Shown here in pieces: positions 61,728 to 64,000 of a stretch of DNA of 64,000 nucleotides. The stretch lies in contig CAKZUK010000083.1 in NCBI GenBank assembly GCA_937921775.1, positions 38,727 through 102,726 on the forward strand, given 5' to 3'. The notes below the pieces were generated by a model, which did no database searches, was not told the origin of the DNA, and saw only the letters and a program-made list of their open reading frames with translations. Both the position numbers and the translations under genes were made by a program. Source of the stretch: an uncultured Saprospiraceae bacterium (GTDB lineage: Bacteria; Bacteroidota; Bacteroidia; Chitinophagales; Saprospiraceae). Each line of letters begins with the position of its first letter. Position 1 is the stretch's first letter.

Positions 61728-62894
61728 ATGAGAATTATAATTCTGGCGGGCATGCTTTTCTTGATGAGCTTTCAAATGAATGCTCAGGGTATCGACTTTT
61801 TTCACGGAACTTGGGAAGAAGCATTGGTGAAAGCCAAAGCAGAAGAAAAAATTATTTTTGTTGATGCTTATACCACTTGGTGTGGACCTTGTAAGCGAAT
61901 GGCAAAAAATGTGTTTACGCTTCCTGAAGTTGGTGAATTCTACAATGCGAATTTTATTAACATGAAAATCGACATGGAAAAAAAGCCAGGCCGTGCTTTT
62001 CAGCAAAAATATCCAGTTACCGCTTATCCTACCTTTTATTATATAGATGAAAAAGGGGAGACGGTATTGACTACAAAAGGCGGTCGTAAGCCAGAAGACT
62101 TTATTGCGCTTGGAAGAACAGCTGTTGGTAAGATTGATCGCAGTGTTGATTTCGTAACGGCATATGAAAAAGGAGATCGAGATCCAGATTTGGTTTATAA
62201 TTATGTACGTGCTTTGAATAAAGCAGGTAAGCCAAGTTTGCGTATCGCAAATGATTATATTAAAAGTCAGAAAGACTTGACCACTCCTGAAAATTTAAAG
62301 TTCATTTTAGAAGCAACGACCCAAGCTGATTCGCGCGTATTTTCTTTGCTTGTAAAGCATAGGAAAGCTATTGAGGCAATGACTTCTAAAGAAGCGGTTA
62401 GTGAAAAAATAGAAAATGCTTGTAAAGCTACACTAGGCAAATCTATTGAATACGAGAGCAAGGAATTGTTTGTGGAAGCCAAAGAGAAAATGAAGGACAA
62501 CTGTCCGGAAGAATGTAAAGATTTCGCAATGAAAGCGGATATGAGATATTACAATGAAACCAACCAACCTGACCTTTACCTTAAATCTTGTAACACTTAT
62601 GCAAAGAAGGCAATAAAGAAAGATGCAGATGAGTTGGCTACACTTGCTAAATCTATGACAGGTGCTTTTGGTAAGAATAAAAACGTAATGGAAGCTGCTG
62701 AAAAGATTGCCAGCAAATCGGTTAAAGAAGGTAAGAAGGCCAACCACTATTTTACTTATGCTGAAATATTAAATAAAAATGGTAGGAAAAAAGATGCATT
62801 AGCTGCGGCTAAAAAATGTATAGCACTAGCTGGTGAAAATCCAAGAGAGAAACAACGAGCGGAACAGCTACTCAAGATTATTGAAAACGGATAA
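61728..62894 (+). CDS. Exported thioredoxin-fold protein with helical C-terminal region
   Basis: I use the ATG at 61728 (388 residues); an upstream TTG at 61701 adds nine residues before the signal peptide. The signal peptide ends near SFQMNAQ. The thioredoxin domain (about 22-140) has the W-C52-G-P-C55 active site, and the cis-proline region TAYPTFYYID. The rest (about 150-388) is a helical, Lys/Ala/Glu-rich region with a few cysteines, possibly TPR-like. It is probably a periplasmic disulfide reductase or chaperone. The next gene is a paralogue. Confidence 0.88.
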   Translation: MRIIILAGMLFLMSFQMNAQGIDFFHGTWEEALVKAKAEEKIIFVDAYTTWCGPCKRMAKNVFTLPEVGEFYNANFINMKIDMEKKPGRAFQQKYPVTAYPTFYYIDEKGETVLTTKGGRKPEDFIALGRTAVGKIDRSVDFVTAYEKGDRDPDLVYNYVRALNKAGKPSLRIANDYIKSQKDLTTPENLKFILEATTQADSRVFSLLVKHRKAIEAMTSKEAVSEKIENACKATLGKSIEYESKELFVEAKEKMKDNCPEECKDFAMKADMRYYNETNQPDLYLKSCNTYAKKAIKKDADELATLAKSMTGAFGKNKNVMEAAEKIASKSVKEGKKANHYFTYAEILNKNGRKKDALAAAKKCIALAGENPREKQRAEQLLKIIENG

Positions 62895-63044
62895 GAAATG
62901 AGTGGCCTTTGCTAACTGCTCAAAGTTTGGTAAATGTATAATTAGAGCTTATAAAATCACTCGTTTATATAAAGAAATTAAAAGCAAACGATAAAATCAT
63001 AGAAGTCATTTGGAGTCATCCAATAACTTTATAAAATAAAGAAA

Positions 63045-64000
63045 ATGAAAAAAGTATTATTCCTACTCACGATGATGAGTATTTCAACTGTTTCTCTTTT
63101 TGCGCAAGCTGGAGAAGGTATGACCTTTCATAAAGGTACATGGGCAGCAGCTTTGGAAACAGCTGCTAAAGAAAACAAATTAGTATTCCTAGATGCCTAC
63201 ACTACTTGGTGTGGTCCATGCAAAAAAATGAGTAAGGAAACTTTTACGCAAGCTGAGGTAGGAGAATATTTTAATAAGAACTTCATCAATGTAAAAATGG
63301 ATATGGAGAAAGGCGAAGGTATTGGTTTGGCTCAAACGTTCAACGTAATGGTATACCCAACCTTACTATTTGTCTCGCCTGATGGGGCTATCGTGCACAG
63401 AAGCGCGGGTTTTCATACAACCCCGCAATTTTTAGAATTAGGAGCTATCGCCAATGACCCATCCAAAAGAATGTCTGCTATGGATGATCGCTATAAAGGT
63501 GGTGACCGCGACCCTGACTTTTTACTCAATTACGCAATGACCAAATACGAAGTACAGGATGGTAGCCATGAAGGCATCGCAGAAGAATATATGAATACAC
63601 AGAAGGACTGGGGGACTGAAGAGAATATGAAAATTATTTTCAATTTTGTTTCAAGCCCTGATTCAAAACTCTTCCAATATATTCTGGATAACAAAAATGC
63701 ATTCAATACCTTGCTCGGAGAATCAAAGGTCACACAGTCAATTCAGAACATGGTCTTTTCTCAAATCAAAGATGGTGATCCTGAATCAGTTTTCCAACAG
63801 GTAGATAATTTATACAAAAAAGTTTATCCAGAAAAAGCTGCTAAACTCTCTGCTCAGTTTCGACCAGCATACTACCGACAAGCAGGCGATCGCGTTAACT
63901 ATGCAAGTTCACAGCTTAGCTATTTTAAAAAATACCCAAGCAAGGATTGGGAAGAATTGAACGAATCTGCCTGGACTTTTTATCGAGTAGTAGAAGATAA
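63045..64000 (+). CDS. Exported thioredoxin-fold protein, paralogue (partial)
   Basis: The frame from the ATG at 63045 is open to the window edge (318 codons visible), so the gene continues to the right. It has a signal peptide (ending near SLFAQ), WCGPCKKM as the active site and MVYPTLLFVS as the cis-proline segment. The C-terminal part is helical, with the RYKGGDRDPDFLLNYA segment equivalent to AYEKGDRDPDLVYNYV in the upstream paralogue. The two genes are 150 bases apart and are a tandem duplication. Confidence 0.88.
   Translation, partial: MKKVLFLLTMMSISTVSLFAQAGEGMTFHKGTWAAALETAAKENKLVFLDAYTTWCGPCKKMSKETFTQAEVGEYFNKNFINVKMDMEKGEGIGLAQTFNVMVYPTLLFVSPDGAIVHRSAGFHTTPQFLELGAIANDPSKRMSAMDDRYKGGDRDPDFLLNYAMTKYEVQDGSHEGIAEEYMNTQKDWGTEENMKIIFNFVSSPDSKLFQYILDNKNAFNTLLGESKVTQSIQNMVFSQIKDGDPESVFQQVDNLYKKVYPEKAAKLSAQFRPAYYRQAGDRVNYASSQLSYFKKYPSKDWEELNESAWTFYRVVED

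Overview
The window is chromosomal DNA of a Bacteroidota bacterium, most likely a member of the Saprospiraceae or a related Chitinophagia/Sphingobacteriia lineage. The pointers are type IX secretion (T9SS) C-terminal sorting domains, a PorZ homologue, SprB-type repeats, BshA (bacillithiol), a Bacteroidota-type group II geranylgeranylglyceryl phosphate synthase, DUF3857 transglutaminase proteins, DUF2851, tandem DUF1800/DUF1501 genes, and several TAnnTTTG promoter elements. Taxonomy is inferred from gene content only. I see no rRNA, tRNA, CRISPR array, insertion sequence, prophage or recognisable defence system.

Layout. 1-6.9 kb: tail of a T9SS cargo protein, an M24 aminopeptidase P, sigma-54 (rpoN), a class III aminotransferase and two small uncharacterised genes. 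7-13 kb: two abutting DUF3857 proteins, the ether-lipid enzyme GGGP synthase and rsgA. 13-22.5 kb: an NdpA-like nucleoid protein, an OmpA lipoprotein behind an 832-base non-coding stretch, a 43-residue membrane protein, a trans-3-hydroxyproline dehydratase, two exported amidohydrolase-like proteins and rsmG. 22.6-27.6 kb, all on the minus strand: lpxK, a PlsC-type acyltransferase, a membrane glycosyltransferase and an ECF sigma factor whose start overlaps the glycosyltransferase stop. 27.9-31.9 kb: a MurU-like nucleotidyltransferase, a DUF554 membrane protein, a long palindrome, DUF2851 and dihydrofolate reductase.

31.9-38 kb holds the cell-shape cluster mreB-mreC-mreD-mrdA (minus strand) behind an M16-family protein without the zinc site. 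38.2-44.4 kb: dnaN, a lipoprotein, nadD, porZ and bshA. 44.5-49.2 kb: a large T9SS cargo protein with SprB-like repeats, a MerR/CarH-like regulator and a YceI lipoprotein. 49.3-57.9 kb: two tandem long-chain acyl-CoA synthetases, an IleS2-type isoleucyl-tRNA synthetase with an unusual signature motif, and a ROK sugar kinase. 58-64 kb: the DUF1800-DUF1501 pair, a TPR lipoprotein and two thioredoxin-fold proteins, the second cut by the window end.

Most of this is a housekeeping and envelope region. I found no wholly new multi-gene system. The most interesting signals are sequence departures inside known families: the GXHH motif in IleS, a CarH-like regulator lacking both cobalamin-contact histidines, amidohydrolase and M16 domains without metal ligands, and a transglutaminase-like protein without its cysteine. 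There are also several palindromic non-coding elements, including a dispersed repeat family built on CCCGCTAACG.
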